64,000 bases of DNA from Sphagnum compactum (lineage: Eukaryota > Bryophyta > Sphagnopsida > Sphagnales), in contig OZ234495.1 of assembly GCA_965153455.1 (NCBI GenBank), positions 3,472,001-3,536,000 on the forward strand, in the 5' to 3' direction. This document shows, one piece after another, positions 35,560 through 45,817 of the stretch (positions are counted from its first letter, which is position 1; the number at the start of each line of letters is the position of its first letter). Position numbers and translations under genes: made by a program. Under the pieces are notes generated by a model. That model saw only the letters and a program-made list of their open reading frames with translations. It searched no databases and had not been told where the DNA came from.

Positions 35560-36787
35560 TGTTATGTTTAAATGTTGTCAATGCCCCAAATGATTATAAA
35601 GTTTGTGTTGACCTAACTTCTATTTCGATCAAGGAAGCATAACCCATTATGCAAAAAACAATCATATGGACCAAAAAAAGCGGGAAGGGGTGACAAGAAT
35701 GGCACAATGCATGTTTGGGGACTAGCATGTCACCATGGAAGCTCAACACACCGATGAAAAATCAATTTTCTTTTTGAGTCATTTTGTTCCAAGAAACTTT
35801 CACATTCAAGCACACCATCAACCTTTGCTATAAAAGTGATTAGCACTTCAAGTCCACAAGTTTGGGCTGTAGTTCAAATTGTTGTCGATACTTTGGGTCC
35901 TATGGTCCAACATTGTGTGCTAAACCAAAGCTAATGCTACTAATTATTTTTTGATGCTCTTGCTACAACCATGTCACTCATATACCAAATGCGGGTGGAT
36001 TGTTTGAAACCTAATTTCAATGATATCCAAGATTTTGATGGTGAACTTCAAATCCTACAACAATGCACACAAAAACAAAGGGTACAAGTTCTTGATCATT
36101 TCTTTTCATTTATGTTTTCTTTTCAACCCCACAAGGCCCACAATATGTTGGCTATGATGTTAAACCCCTGTTATAAGAGCTTGGGGTTGGTGATTCAATA
36201 TGTTGATAAGGAGAAGGCTCTTCATATTGTAGATGAGTATGACAGACAAGTATTATTCCCACTCCTTATTTGGGCATACAAGTTTTTGAACCCAACCCAT
36301 GCAAGTGAAAGAACTCCTAGCCTTACATTCCAAAGTTCCCAATCTACAAATTTGTATGATTTTATGGAAACTAATGGGGACATGGCATTGTGAGCGATGA
36401 AAGAACAATTGACTCATTTCAAGATTAAAAAAGTCATTGAAGAGGATTACAAAGATCCACAAGCATGGTGGAGAGCCCATGAGGTACATTTTTCTTACGT
36501 TGAGTTTGTAGCCCAACAAATTTTGGGGTTTGTTGGCTCTCAAATTGAGGCTAAAAGAGTCTTCAATATCACAAGTATTTGCACAAACCTAAAACGCTCT
36601 CAATTGAGCATGGACAATCTTGACATGCTTATAAACATTACAAAAATTGACCTAATGATGCTTGTGTTAGTGGTATCCATCCATGGATAAATTCATGGAA
36701 ATGGGGAAAACCCTAATGGAGGAGAATGAGAATATAATTGCATCACTTGGGCTTTTGGATTTGGAGGATAGCATCAATAAGCTTTAG
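35560..36787 (+). pseudogene. hAT-family transposase relic, C-terminal half well kept
   Basis: The frame 35971-36690 is open apart from one TGA at 36391-36393. It reads KAHNMLAMMLNPCYKSLGLV (about residue 55), an ILIWAYKFLNP-like stretch, and after the stop DPQAWWRAHEVHFSYVEF, QQILGFVGSQIEAKRVFNI and CTNLKRSQLSMDNLDML. The latter is the hAT C-terminal dimerisation domain (SQIETERIFNIAG type). A frameshift then leads to LMEENENIIASLGLLDL and a stop near 36787. Upstream, about 35640-35970, only broken hAT-like pieces remain. It belongs to a different hAT subfamily from the relic at 21760-23000. Confidence 0.8.
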
Positions 36788-37065
36788 GTGAATTTTGTTT
36801 CTTCTTTCTTGCATCTTTCAAGTTTTTTTTTTCCTTCAAGTTTGATGCCCATGTTTGTCAAAGTTGAAGTTGATGCATTCAATTTGTTGTTTTTGGTTGT
36901 CATAGGTCTTAGAGCGAGGTTAGAATGGTCATGCCCTAGGAATTAAATATGATGTAACCTAGATATTTTCCTTTTTTGTTTTTTCCTTGTTATGCCAATT
37001 TGCATTTCAGTTAAATTGTTCTCTACATTTTTGCAAAGTTAGGACTGAATTAAGGGCTGAATTAA
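36788..37065. other. 3' flank of hAT relic
   Basis: AT-rich, no gene seen. A possible element terminus should lie here but no inverted repeat was identified. Confidence 0.3.
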
Positions 37066-37266
37066 TGCAGATTTGGGGGCTGCATGTGGGCATAAAGGGG
37101 ATGTATTGGGAGATTTTGAAGGGGCTGATTTGGGGCTGTTTTTGAAAACAGATTTGAGGGGCTGTTTGTAAGAAATAGGGGGTGAATTGGGGGGTTTTGA
37201 GGGGTGATGTTGGGGGCAGATTTGAAGCTGTTGGGGGTGGGTTTTGCAAGTGGAATTGGGGGATGG
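37066..37266 (+). repeat. G-run-rich tract, degenerate GGGGCTGATTTG-like repeats
   Basis: About a dozen runs of four or more G on the plus strand (for example GGGGGCTG, GGGGATG, GGGGCTG, GGGGGGTTTTGAGGGG) are spaced by 10-25 bp. Three proline-rich minus-strand frames overlap here and simply reflect the composition. The run density could support G-quadruplex formation. Confidence 0.65.
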
Positions 37267-38471
37267 TAGGAGAGAATAATGGCACATTTGAGGGCTGATT
37301 CAAGGATGGCAAGATGACTCATTTCAAAGTTGACATACAAATAAATGCCAATAAAACAATAAAACATGAGACAATAAAACATGAAACCAATTGGCATTAA
37401 AAAAATAGTATTGATCCATTAAGAACTAGTAATATGATTTAGAGTTTAAAAGCATATCAGTTTGGCTTAATTTGACATTGTCAAGCCTTTGTAACAATCT
37501 GATTTGCACACACACACACACACAGATTGTTGGTTATCGGAGACCTGTCAGAGACCCTTCTAACAATCAGAGCTTGAACTACAAAAGTGGCTTTTGGTGG
37601 CCTTTGGTGTAGGATTGAAGCTTGACTGTCTCTGTTTTGAGCATCAAATGAACTTTTTATCTTCAACTAATTTGAGTAAAATCGTAAAATGAGCAATTAA
37701 GTTCTCATCAGGACAACGAGCTGAGTGGTCTCAAGCATGTTACATTATTCACACCAACTACCCATCTTTGTTGATCAGAGAAGTAGAAATCACACTCCAG
37801 GACAATAGAGCTCACCTGTGGTGAAACTCTGCAAAGGCAGTGGGTTACAATAGGCTATACATAAATACCCACCTCCACCTACATGGTCAACTCACAACCA
37901 TGTGTGAAGATGATTTGAGTGTACAGTTACTGAAGCTCTTGGCACCAGAGAAAAGAGAGCCAGAAGCCTGACAATTATTCAATCACTAAATTGAATGTGA
38001 AAATGAACAAGTATAGGCAGACCTAATCATTTCCATCAAGTTCTCTTGAGTGAAGTAGGAAACCCTTCCTGCATGTTGATAAGTCAACACAGAAGTGGGC
38101 AACTGAATAACACCAACAAGAAGCTTCACTTGTGTAGTAATCCAGAAACCTAGCCACCAAACCCTTTCAGCCCTTCACTAAAGAATAAACATAGTTGCTT
38201 TACACATGCAAGGCTTACACATAATTCATAGCCACTGCAAAACTTACAGTTGAACCACATCAAGATTGCTGAGAAGACATGGGTACATTCTTCAGCACTG
38301 ACTACCCTCTTATCCACAGCAACCTCCAACAGGCTTGTTCACATTTCCAATGATCAACCATCTTCTGAGGATTCAAATGCAGCCTTGTAGGCAAGGTCTG
38401 TATTCTACACTAGAAACCTAAGAGTGTGATCAGATTTCAACCATAAAATACGAACCTTCCCCAGATGCTTG
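37267..38471 (-). other. 3' flank of ALIX, includes a (CA)n tract
   Basis: A (CA)9 microsatellite lies at about 37507-37524. The part next to 38471 is presumably the ALIX 3' UTR. I searched it for a proline-rich C-terminal exon of ALIX and saw none. Confidence 0.45.
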
Positions 38472-40691
38472 TCAATGTCTGAAAATGCCTCCAAGGGCAG
38501 AGAAAAAATTGGATGGCATGCCTGTACTCTTGCGCTGAAGGTCTTCAATCATGTCACGACTCTGAATCTTCCGAGTCATGACATAATCACTGCATTGCTG
38601 CTTCAGGTTTGTTATCACAGCCTGCACAGAAGTGTAGAATTTTAAACCCTCAGTGATCTTGCCCTGAATTTCTCTGAACTTTGAGATTGCTGCCTCCACC
38701 TGCTTGTGTGCCTTGTCCTGTGCTCCTTTGTAATCCTCCCACTCAAACATTGAACAAAATGTATCATTCAATGTCCTGATCTGTTGAAGAAGCTGCTCTT
38801 GAGCTTCGATGTTACTGCCTACTTCAACAGAAATAGTATCATACTTCCCAAGCTCCTTTTGGAAGAGATCATCATAAGGACCTGATGTAGACATCAACTT
38901 GAGAAGGATGTTATCTTTGAGTTTCAAGTCTTTCAGCCTATCTTCCAGTCCAGCTCTTTGCGATCCAAGCTGCTCTAACTCATTCAGTTTTTGGCGTAAA
39001 CCTCCAACAATGTCATCCTCCTTCAGGTCTGCAAACAGATGTGAGCGCCTCAGTGAAGGAAAAGCCTTCTCAATGGGCCTTGTGTCAAGAATTTCCATCA
39101 CACTCATGTTGTTGTGTAGTGTGCGCTCAATTTGGGTATCACTGTCTGCTGCCTGCTTCAACTTTGTAGCATATTCAGTTGCACGATTATGCAAGTTCCT
39201 GGTCAGAGTGCTTGACTGAGGTCTTGTCCATCGGGCCCCAAATTGAGCTCGAATTTCTGAGTCCTCGCTGGATTCCTTCTCCAAAAGCTCTTGTGTTTCA
39301 GCAAGCAGTTGCCCATTTGCACGGCAGAGACTTTGTAGGTGTGTCAATTCTGCTGCAAGGTGTGATGGACCACCACCTGACTGCACAGCTTCAACTTTAT
39401 CACGGAGCTCACCAGGGACCATTGCACCCCGTCCAATTGCAACAAGAGAATCTGGAAGATCCATCACCTGGAGCTTGGACCTGGTGAGCTCACTCGCCTG
39501 TTGTAACCTCCCAGCCTGGCACCTGATAACATCATCTACCATTTCCAGGTATGTTGACAAAGCACTTTTACATGACTCTGGCACAAGACCTGAGAACAAT
39601 GTCTCTGTACTGGCATCTAGAACCTCAAACACAGGAGTGGAATATGCCAAAACTGCAGCAGGCAAAGGTGGAAGAGAGTCCACAGTAGGAACCCGGATCA
39701 GATACAGTCTATCATTCTCCCTTTTTGCACGATCAAGGTTTCTGTTTACGTTCACCTCAAGTTTCACAACTGCATCCATGAGTGGACCTGCACCTGCCCT
39801 GCTTGATTTTTTTGCCTCTGAAAGAATAGTACTTGCTGCCATAAGCCTTGCAATCTCTTGACCAATCTCTTCTTTCTCATGAAGATCAAGAGCAGCTTGG
39901 TAGCAAGCTTCAGCATGGTATTGTGCAGCTTTGAGCTGCACATGAACCACAAATGGGCGATCCAAGTGATGAATCAAAGGAGGCAGCACTAGAGCACCAT
40001 AAGCTTCTTCATAAAAGATGCCCACTTGCTTTGCAACTTTTGAGCAGAGTGATGCAGGCCTCTCATCATTCACAACTTTCTCAAAGAAGCATTCCTGCGC
40101 TTGAGCCAGCATGAGCCTCTCTAGCATCCCAGCTGACTCAACTGAGATATCCAGAGTGGAATTTGACCCAGCTGCTTTGATTGAGATGTTATCTCTTAAG
40201 AAAGCAAAGACGCCAGCAGCAGCTTGAAAAGAGTTGCATGCTTGCTTGATACCCGTGGTTGAAGTTCGGTCTGCAGATAAACCTAATTGGCTTTGGACAG
40301 CCCCTAGATTGAAAGCAATTGCGGCTTTCTCAAAGTGGATATTCTGCTGAGATGCTTTCCGTCCTTGCTTGAAAGCATCATACCATGTGAAATACACGTT
40401 GTTGATGTGTTCCTTCTCTAATGAGAAGGGAAATTTGAGTTCAATCACTGACAAAGCTCTGAAATACCTCTGCAAGAGATCCCGCCGCATTTCATATGCT
40501 TCAGTGGCTTTGTCAACCTCATTCCGCATTTGCTGGACTGCTTTCAGATCTTCTTCTTCCTTGTCTGGTGCATCCCTTTCTGAAAAATGCTGCGCTATGT
40601 ACTGCTTCAACGGCTTGATCAAGTCCAAAGCCGTCGTCCTCTTTACGGGAATCGCAATCATCACATTTGAAGAAGATTGAGGAGCCGCCAT
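38472..40691 (-). CDS. ALIX: ALIX/BRO1-domain protein (ESCRT-associated)
   Basis: This is a single uninterrupted coding exon of 739 residues. It starts at the ATG giving MAAPQSSSNVMIAIPVKRT, which matches the plant ALIX N terminus; an upstream in-frame ATG at 40772 would add 27 residues and is less likely. The BRO1 domain spans roughly 14-390 (FPFSLEKEHINNVYFTWYDAF, EKAAIAFNLGAVQSQLG, KAAQYHAEACYQAA). The central helical V domain follows to about 715 and the protein ends FFSALGGIFRH. In the known family, BRO1 binds the ESCRT-III subunit SNF7/CHMP4 at endosomes, serving multivesicular-body sorting and cytokinesis. The proline-rich tail of Arabidopsis ALIX (a protein of about 850 residues) is absent or encoded elsewhere. 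The neighbour, divergent across 1.76 kb, is VPS37 of ESCRT-I. No stop or frameshift; clearly intact. Confidence 0.95.
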   Translation of the reverse strand: MAAPQSSSNVMIAIPVKRTTALDLIKPLKQYIAQHFSERDAPDKEEEDLKAVQQMRNEVDKATEAYEMRRDLLQRYFRALSVIELKFPFSLEKEHINNVYFTWYDAFKQGRKASQQNIHFEKAAIAFNLGAVQSQLGLSADRTSTTGIKQACNSFQAAAGVFAFLRDNISIKAAGSNSTLDISVESAGMLERLMLAQAQECFFEKVVNDERPASLCSKVAKQVGIFYEEAYGALVLPPLIHHLDRPFVVHVQLKAAQYHAEACYQAALDLHEKEEIGQEIARLMAASTILSEAKKSSRAGAGPLMDAVVKLEVNVNRNLDRAKRENDRLYLIRVPTVDSLPPLPAAVLAYSTPVFEVLDASTETLFSGLVPESCKSALSTYLEMVDDVIRCQAGRLQQASELTRSKLQVMDLPDSLVAIGRGAMVPGELRDKVEAVQSGGGPSHLAAELTHLQSLCRANGQLLAETQELLEKESSEDSEIRAQFGARWTRPQSSTLTRNLHNRATEYATKLKQAADSDTQIERTLHNNMSVMEILDTRPIEKAFPSLRRSHLFADLKEDDIVGGLRQKLNELEQLGSQRAGLEDRLKDLKLKDNILLKLMSTSGPYDDLFQKELGKYDTISVEVGSNIEAQEQLLQQIRTLNDTFCSMFEWEDYKGAQDKAHKQVEAAISKFREIQGKITEGLKFYTSVQAVITNLKQQCSDYVMTRKIQSRDMIEDLQRKSTGMPSNFFSALGGIFRH

Positions 40692-41180
40692 AGCTGCAGC
40701 TTCTGAAGACAACACTTCCTCCAACCAGAACTCCTCCCTTTTCCTGTTACTCTCCCCCAAAGACTCACACAATCCTCTTCAGATGCCTATTTCTTCGGAT
40801 GCTTGTGTTTCTCAAACACGGGAGGAGGAGGAGGGGGAGAGCCAGAGAGAAACCGTTGTTCCCGGAAGAAAGCAATTCAAAACACAACCAAAAAACCTCA
40901 AAAACTGAAACTAGTGTTCTTTCGGGTCCTCAGGCCATGATGACAGATCCGATGCAACAAATTCTAAAATCATCAAGCCAATTACCTCTTTCTAGGACTA
41001 CAGTCCCCACAGATCCATTTTCCTCATCCCTGCTTCCCTTAAACAAGACTGCAATAATCTCAACCCCTACACGCTTTCGATGAAACTTGCTCCTTTAAGG
41101 TTTTCCCCCGACTTCTCCTCTTTCCAAAGGCTTACACCAACCGGAAGCTTCCTCCACCACTGACTGCTTCCTTCTTTGGC

Positions 41181-41183
<3 letters not shown>

Positions 41184-41231
<48 letters not shown>
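41184..41231. repeat. (CT)n microsatellite, ~24 units
   Basis: A pure CT run about 48 bp long, about 490-540 bp upstream of the ALIX start codon; on the ALIX coding strand it reads (GA)n. GA/CT tracts in plant leaders and promoters can bind BPC/GAGA factors, but function here is inference. Confidence 0.9.
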
Positions 41232-41233
<2 letters not shown>

Positions 41234-41514
41234 GGGCGTCCAGAACTTGCCGAGAAAGGCTGGTGCAACAACCTTGTCCACTTCCACCGGCCCAAAGATG
41301 CAGAAACAGAAGCAAAATCACGAGCGTGTTGCGAGATCAAGAGCGTGTTGCGTGAGCGAAAGAGAGAAGAAGGGTCGGCGACATCCGCGCTCAGACCCGC
41401 TTCCGCGCCGCGACAACAACACAAGATTCCGACTAGGTAGATGAAAACGACGACATTACGGATGTATTTTTCATCCATTATCACATTTTCCATCTCTGTC
41501 CATCGTTGGATACC

Positions 41515-41600
41515 GGTGGATGTCCTCCTTGAATGTCGGTAGATGTCATCGGGGTGGATGCCGATGGATGTCATCCCGTTGAATGCGGATGAATGTCATC
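41515..41600. repeat. 25-bp minisatellite, ~4 units
   Basis: GATGTCATC-type words start at 41519, 41542, 41567 and 41592 (spacing 23, 25 and 25) with GTGGATGCCGATG-like filler between them. Shorter GGATG/CATCC words extend the pattern leftwards to about 41460. Confidence 0.7.
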
Positions 41601-41763
41601 TAGTTTGAGTATTTTTAAAGTTATATTCAGGCGACAGGTTGGAGTGTGAACCAAACTCCCATTGACCGACACTTAGATCTGACCGTCAGATGTAGATCTG
41701 AGACGCGTGGCACAACGTGGCACAACAGAGGATCACAGGATTGATTTATTCATACATTTTAAC

Positions 41764-41990
41764 AGGTAGGTAGGTTACTAGGTAGTAGGTAGTAAGTTTG
41801 CAGTGCGGTGCGGTTATGTTGAATTCTTTAAAAGAACTTCCGGTTCTGGGTTTTTTTAGTATCTCGGATTCAGAGAACCGTCGGTTCCAGTTTTTGAAGA
41901 ATAAAACCCCAAGAACCACCGGTTCCTGTTATTTCGAAAACCCCCTTAAAGAACTCGTGATTCTTATGAAAGAACCCATGGTTGTGTAAC
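41764..41990. repeat. GGTA run followed by five spaced GAAC...GGTTC palindromes
   Basis: GGTAGGTAGGTTACTAGGTAG-type repeats at 41764-41797 are followed by five short imperfect palindromes, with GAAC beginning at 41834, 41875, 41913, 41951 and 41972. Examples are AGAACTTCCGGTTCT, GAACCGTCGGTTC and GAACCACCGGTTC. The first four are 38-41 bp apart. Coding potential is absent. Confidence 0.7.
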
Positions 41991-42455
41991 CCGGGTATTT
42001 GATTGGCATAGAAAAATATATCCGCTGGATACCATATATTAGCCGAATTCGGGTGCGGATTGATATCCTTGCGGTGGTGCGCGCGTCCGTTGCACTCCGT
42101 CAAATGGTTTTTCGCAGCGTTTTGTGTTCTTAGCAGGGATCACACTTCTGCTGCTGCGTTGCTGCACAAGGCGCGCTTGCGCCGACCGACGACACGCGCA
42201 CTTTCACGTCTTTCATCTTTGCTCTCCGCTGGTTGATTGATTATTGCTACTATTGCAGCGAATCTGGTTTCTGTACTTTTGTGATTGCTCGTGGAGCAGC
42301 AGCACTATCTCGATTGCTTAACCCTGAGAGGATCACAGGAGTTGAGAGTGAGTTGCGTGACAGACTTGTTGACGGAGAAGGGAAGATTTGAAACCCTGAA
42401 TTTCAAGCTTTGGTTTGGTGGAAGCTTTGTGCGTTGAGGTGCAAGATCTGCAACG

Positions 42456-45400
42456 ATGTTCAGACAGCACCCGTACGTCTTCACTATACTTCTTCTTGTT
42501 ACCACTATCTATGTTCCGTCTTGTCGGGGGCAGCGTTAACTAGGGCTTCACCCTCGGGGCTTGGATGTTGTATCGGCGTTTCGGTTTCTTTTATTATCGT
42601 TGCAATCCGTTTTGCGGTTGTGACGGGTTTCTTTAGTTTTTTGGGGAGGTTTCTTCTTTGGAGGGAGGAGATCCAGGGGATTTGCCGTTTGTTTATGGGA
42701 TTTGTTGCTGAGTGGTTGGCTGTGTTAGGGTTTTACTTATGTACTTTCTTCTTCGGGTAGTTTGAGCTCTGTGTGCTTGATTGTTGGACCTGAATGCTGT
42801 GTTACGGTTTTCTGTGATGTATACTGTCGTCCGTACCTTTGTGTGGGTGATCCTTTCATTTGCTGGGTGAATTTCCTTCTGTCCGTATCTTGATTGATTC
42901 GAGTTAGTCATCATGAGAAACATCTAGCGCAGTGTTGCGAAGCTCACACCCCCTAGCGATGTTTTTCAAGCAGTTAAGGTTATGTGAATTGGATGTCTAT
43001 TTTTCTGTTTCTTAGGGTAGAGCAGTTTTGGGAGAGAGCAGTTGCTTTCTGAGGTTTTCTTTGTGCAATTGAAGCAATTGAGACAGATTGTCTGATGATA
43101 CAAAGATTGCTGACATAGATTTGAGATTTTTAGAAGGCAAGTTTGTGCAGTGAAATCTTGAAAGTTGACTAACTGCTCTGCTCTCACAGATGGTTCCACT
43201 GGTTGATAGTACGGTGGTAAAAGCTGATGTGGTGCAATGCAATTCCTAGTGCTTAGAAATTGGAGGGAGGGAAGAATTTGGTAGATATGGTGATCTGTTC
43301 ATCACATTTTCCCATCCCTATTTTTATTTTTGTAACATATCAATGTGGGATTTATGTGTGCAGGGGAGGGCAGCAGCAACATCAGGCCCAGCCTCCACCT
43401 CCTAATATTCCAACACAGAGTTGGTACCCTCCATCAGTGTTAGGTTCTTCCACCAGTGGTCCATCACGCATCCCTCCTCCAATTTTTTCTAGCTCATCAA
43501 ATTCTCCTCATACGCCCACATCAACTGGATTTCAACCACAGACATCTTTGCAGGGTAGTTCAACTATGGTTTCAAGTCTTAAGGGCAAAAGGTGATTTCC
43601 CATCCTTTGTGTTCCAGGATTGTGTGGTCTTGAGGTCCTTCATGTCTTGCAGCTTGAATGAGGATACTGTTGACTTTTTTGATTAGCAATGTCTCTTGAG
43701 TGCTAGCCAACATCACGTCTGAGTCTTCCCATTGCTTCCGGAAAGGCAACAGAAACTCAGGACGCAGATTGTGTATAATGGTTTGCCCAAGTTTTTTGGG
43801 AAGATTATTGTATGCTTATCTACACCCACTGTTGGGAGCTGATGAACTCAGTGGGTAGTCATGGCAGCTCGTCACTGCCGTTCGTGATGAAGGTGATGGT
43901 CTGTCACTTTGTGAGCGACTCTCATGAGGTTATGACTGCACTCATTGTCGTGTTACCTTTAATTGTTGTTGTGGAGATTTCTCTGCAACTTCATCGATCT
44001 TTTTTGTGCAGTATACATTGTATGTTTGTAGCAATCTATGGTCTGAGTTCCTGGGACCCAGAACTGTCCAGCACTACTTTTTCCTCATAACCTACATCTT
44101 ATAATCTAATTTCCTAGCTATTTCCCTATCAAGAGTTTTGAACCTTGTGGGTGAGGAATGAGGTGTAATTTGTGTAACATAAATGCATACAGAGCAAGTA
44201 GTAATTCTGGACCCTACCAATTGCTTGTTGAACTGCATTTTGCAATGAGATTGGGCTCATTGGTGGCAGCATCCATCTATGTTTTCAAGACTACAATTGT
44301 CCTATGTAGTAAGTTTATGAGCTTTGTTTGCTGTCTTGACCCTCCATCTGACATCTGTGTTTTGATGTAGTGTTGAGGAGCTCAGGAAACTGATGCATGA
44401 TACAGAGGCATACAAGAAATTCCTTGAGTCTCTTGATGAAGTCAGACGTCTTGACAAGGTACTTCCACAGTGTAGTCATGCATGAATCTGAGAGGTTTAG
44501 ACAAGCTTTTAAAACTGCTTGGTGTCAGCATCTGATTTGATTGTAGCAATCAGTAGTTGTCTAGCCTGCAAAAATATTCAACAACACCCACAATGTCTGT
44601 TACATGATCACTTTTGCCTTTGAGATGTGCGTCTTGTATCTATCTGGGTCTGGGTTCCATGACCTTATGTCTCTGTACTCTCTACTTTCCTGATGCTTAT
44701 GTTCTTCTGGTCTGCAGCTGAGAAATGAGTTGAGCAATGGCAATGTTGATGAATCAAGTATGTTGCTTGACTCACTACCTTTAGGTTTGCACTACAACTG
44801 AAAAATGATGCAATCTTAAGGTTTTCCTTTGGATGTTGAAAAAGGCTTAAGGAGAGCTCTAGAATGCTGAGTTCACAAGGTTTTGGCAAAGTATCATCTT
44901 TAGCTGTCTATCTCTTGCTCATCAATGGGACACATGTAGACAGCACAACCTGGGTGTGGGGCAAAGAAGTGTGCCAATTCTTAGAAGTGAAATGCATGGT
45001 AACCACCATATTTGTTGTATTTCAGTTGATGATTTGTTTGGTCTTATGCAGGGAAGAATCTGGAGAAGGAGTCAGAGATTGCTGAACTTAGAAACCAGGT
45101 GATTTGAAAAGGCTATGGTCTTTTGTGTGGAGTAAAAGTTGATTGAATTCTTTTAAGTGCTGTTTCTATATGTTCTTAGAGATATACATCCATGATTATG
45201 TATTGATGTAATGCATGTAATAAGCAGGAGATCAACTCTGAAGTTTTGTTTGCTATTTCTGGTCTTACATATTAGGGTTCATTTGATGTCTGCTACTGTT
45301 AAGTTTCTGAATCTCATATGCATTCATGACATTTTTCTTAACTTTTGAAGGTTATATTGGGGTTTGTGGGTATAGTGCATGATAATACGGAACACAGAGC

Positions 45401-45817
45401 TTGCAGCTGCTCAAGAAAAGTTTGAAGAAGTTGAAAAGCAGTATAAGGAAGTACATGCCCGTTGCTCCCCACAGTCTCTCTTGGACAAACTTCAAAGTAT
45501 GATCCCTGGCCTCTTTTATCTTATTCGCATCTACATTGAGTGGTAGCATAAGGACTATTCCTTGAATTTAAGATTTTAAAATAGAGGAAGAGAGGAGGGT
45601 TCATGGGAAGTTCCCTGACAATCAGGTATATGTTTGGGGTTTTTCAGGTGCTGCAAATGATGCTGATGATGAATCAGAAAACCTGCATCGGAAATTGCTG
45701 TCTGGAGAAATAGATTTGGGTGAGTTCATTCAGAAATATCGTAAACAGCGTATTCTCTTCCACAGGCGAACACTTATACGCATGGCAGCTCTGACATCAT
45801 TGACCACGCCAGGCTAG
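42456..45817 (+). CDS. VPS37: VPS37 / Mod(r)-domain subunit of ESCRT-I
   Basis: Seven exons keep phase throughout: 42456-42472, 43364-43591, 44371-44458, 44718-44757, 45052-45098, 45376-45496 and 45648-45817, giving 236 residues. Exon 1 encodes only MFRQH plus two bases of a split Pro codon; exon 2 is a Pro/Ser/Gln-rich low-complexity N terminus (GGQQQHQAQPPPP, QSWYPPSVLGS). The Mod(r) domain follows: VEELRKLMHDTEAYKKFLES, then RKNLEKESEIAELRNQ, IIRNTELAAAQEKFEEVEKQ, SPQSLLDKLQ and EFIQKYRKQRILFHRRTLIR. VPS37 is the coiled-coil subunit that joins VPS23 and VPS28 in ESCRT-I at endosomes, where ubiquitinated cargo is sorted. Intron 2 carries a ~360-bp repeat insertion. The divergent neighbour ALIX acts in the same pathway. 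Splice sites are all GT..AG; no damage seen. Confidence 0.92.
43647..44005 (+). repeat. ~330-bp dispersed repeat, copy C, within VPS37 intron 2
   Basis: It matches 29257-29614 over its full ~358 bp with few differences and starts 55 bp after the VPS37 exon-2 donor. It is in the same orientation as the gene. The intron around it keeps normal borders, so the insertion appears tolerated. Confidence 0.85.

Larger units (their letters stand above)
40692..42455. promoter_or_regulatory. shared divergent spacer between ALIX and VPS37
   Basis: This 1.76-kb region must hold both promoters and both 5' leaders. The ALIX side carries a long (CT)n tract. A 25-bp minisatellite and a GGTA/GAACC palindrome block lie in the middle. 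The VPS37 side (about 42040-42230) is rich in CG dinucleotides (GCGCGCGTCCG, GCGCGCTTGCGCC), as near many plant transcription starts. No convincing TATA box was assigned. Confidence 0.5.

Noticed and set aside
37007-37397. Three overlapping proline-rich minus-strand ORFs
   Set aside because: They overlap in different frames over the G-run tract, so composition explains them.
40691-40772. Upstream ATG extending ALIX by 27 residues
   Set aside because: The extension is not family-like, whereas MAAPQSSSNVMIAI aligns with the plant ALIX N terminus and has a good start context.
41095-41574. 159-codon minus-strand ORF upstream of ALIX
   Set aside because: It contains an Arg-Glu run from the (CT)n tract and lies in the ALIX leader/promoter; no domain recognised.
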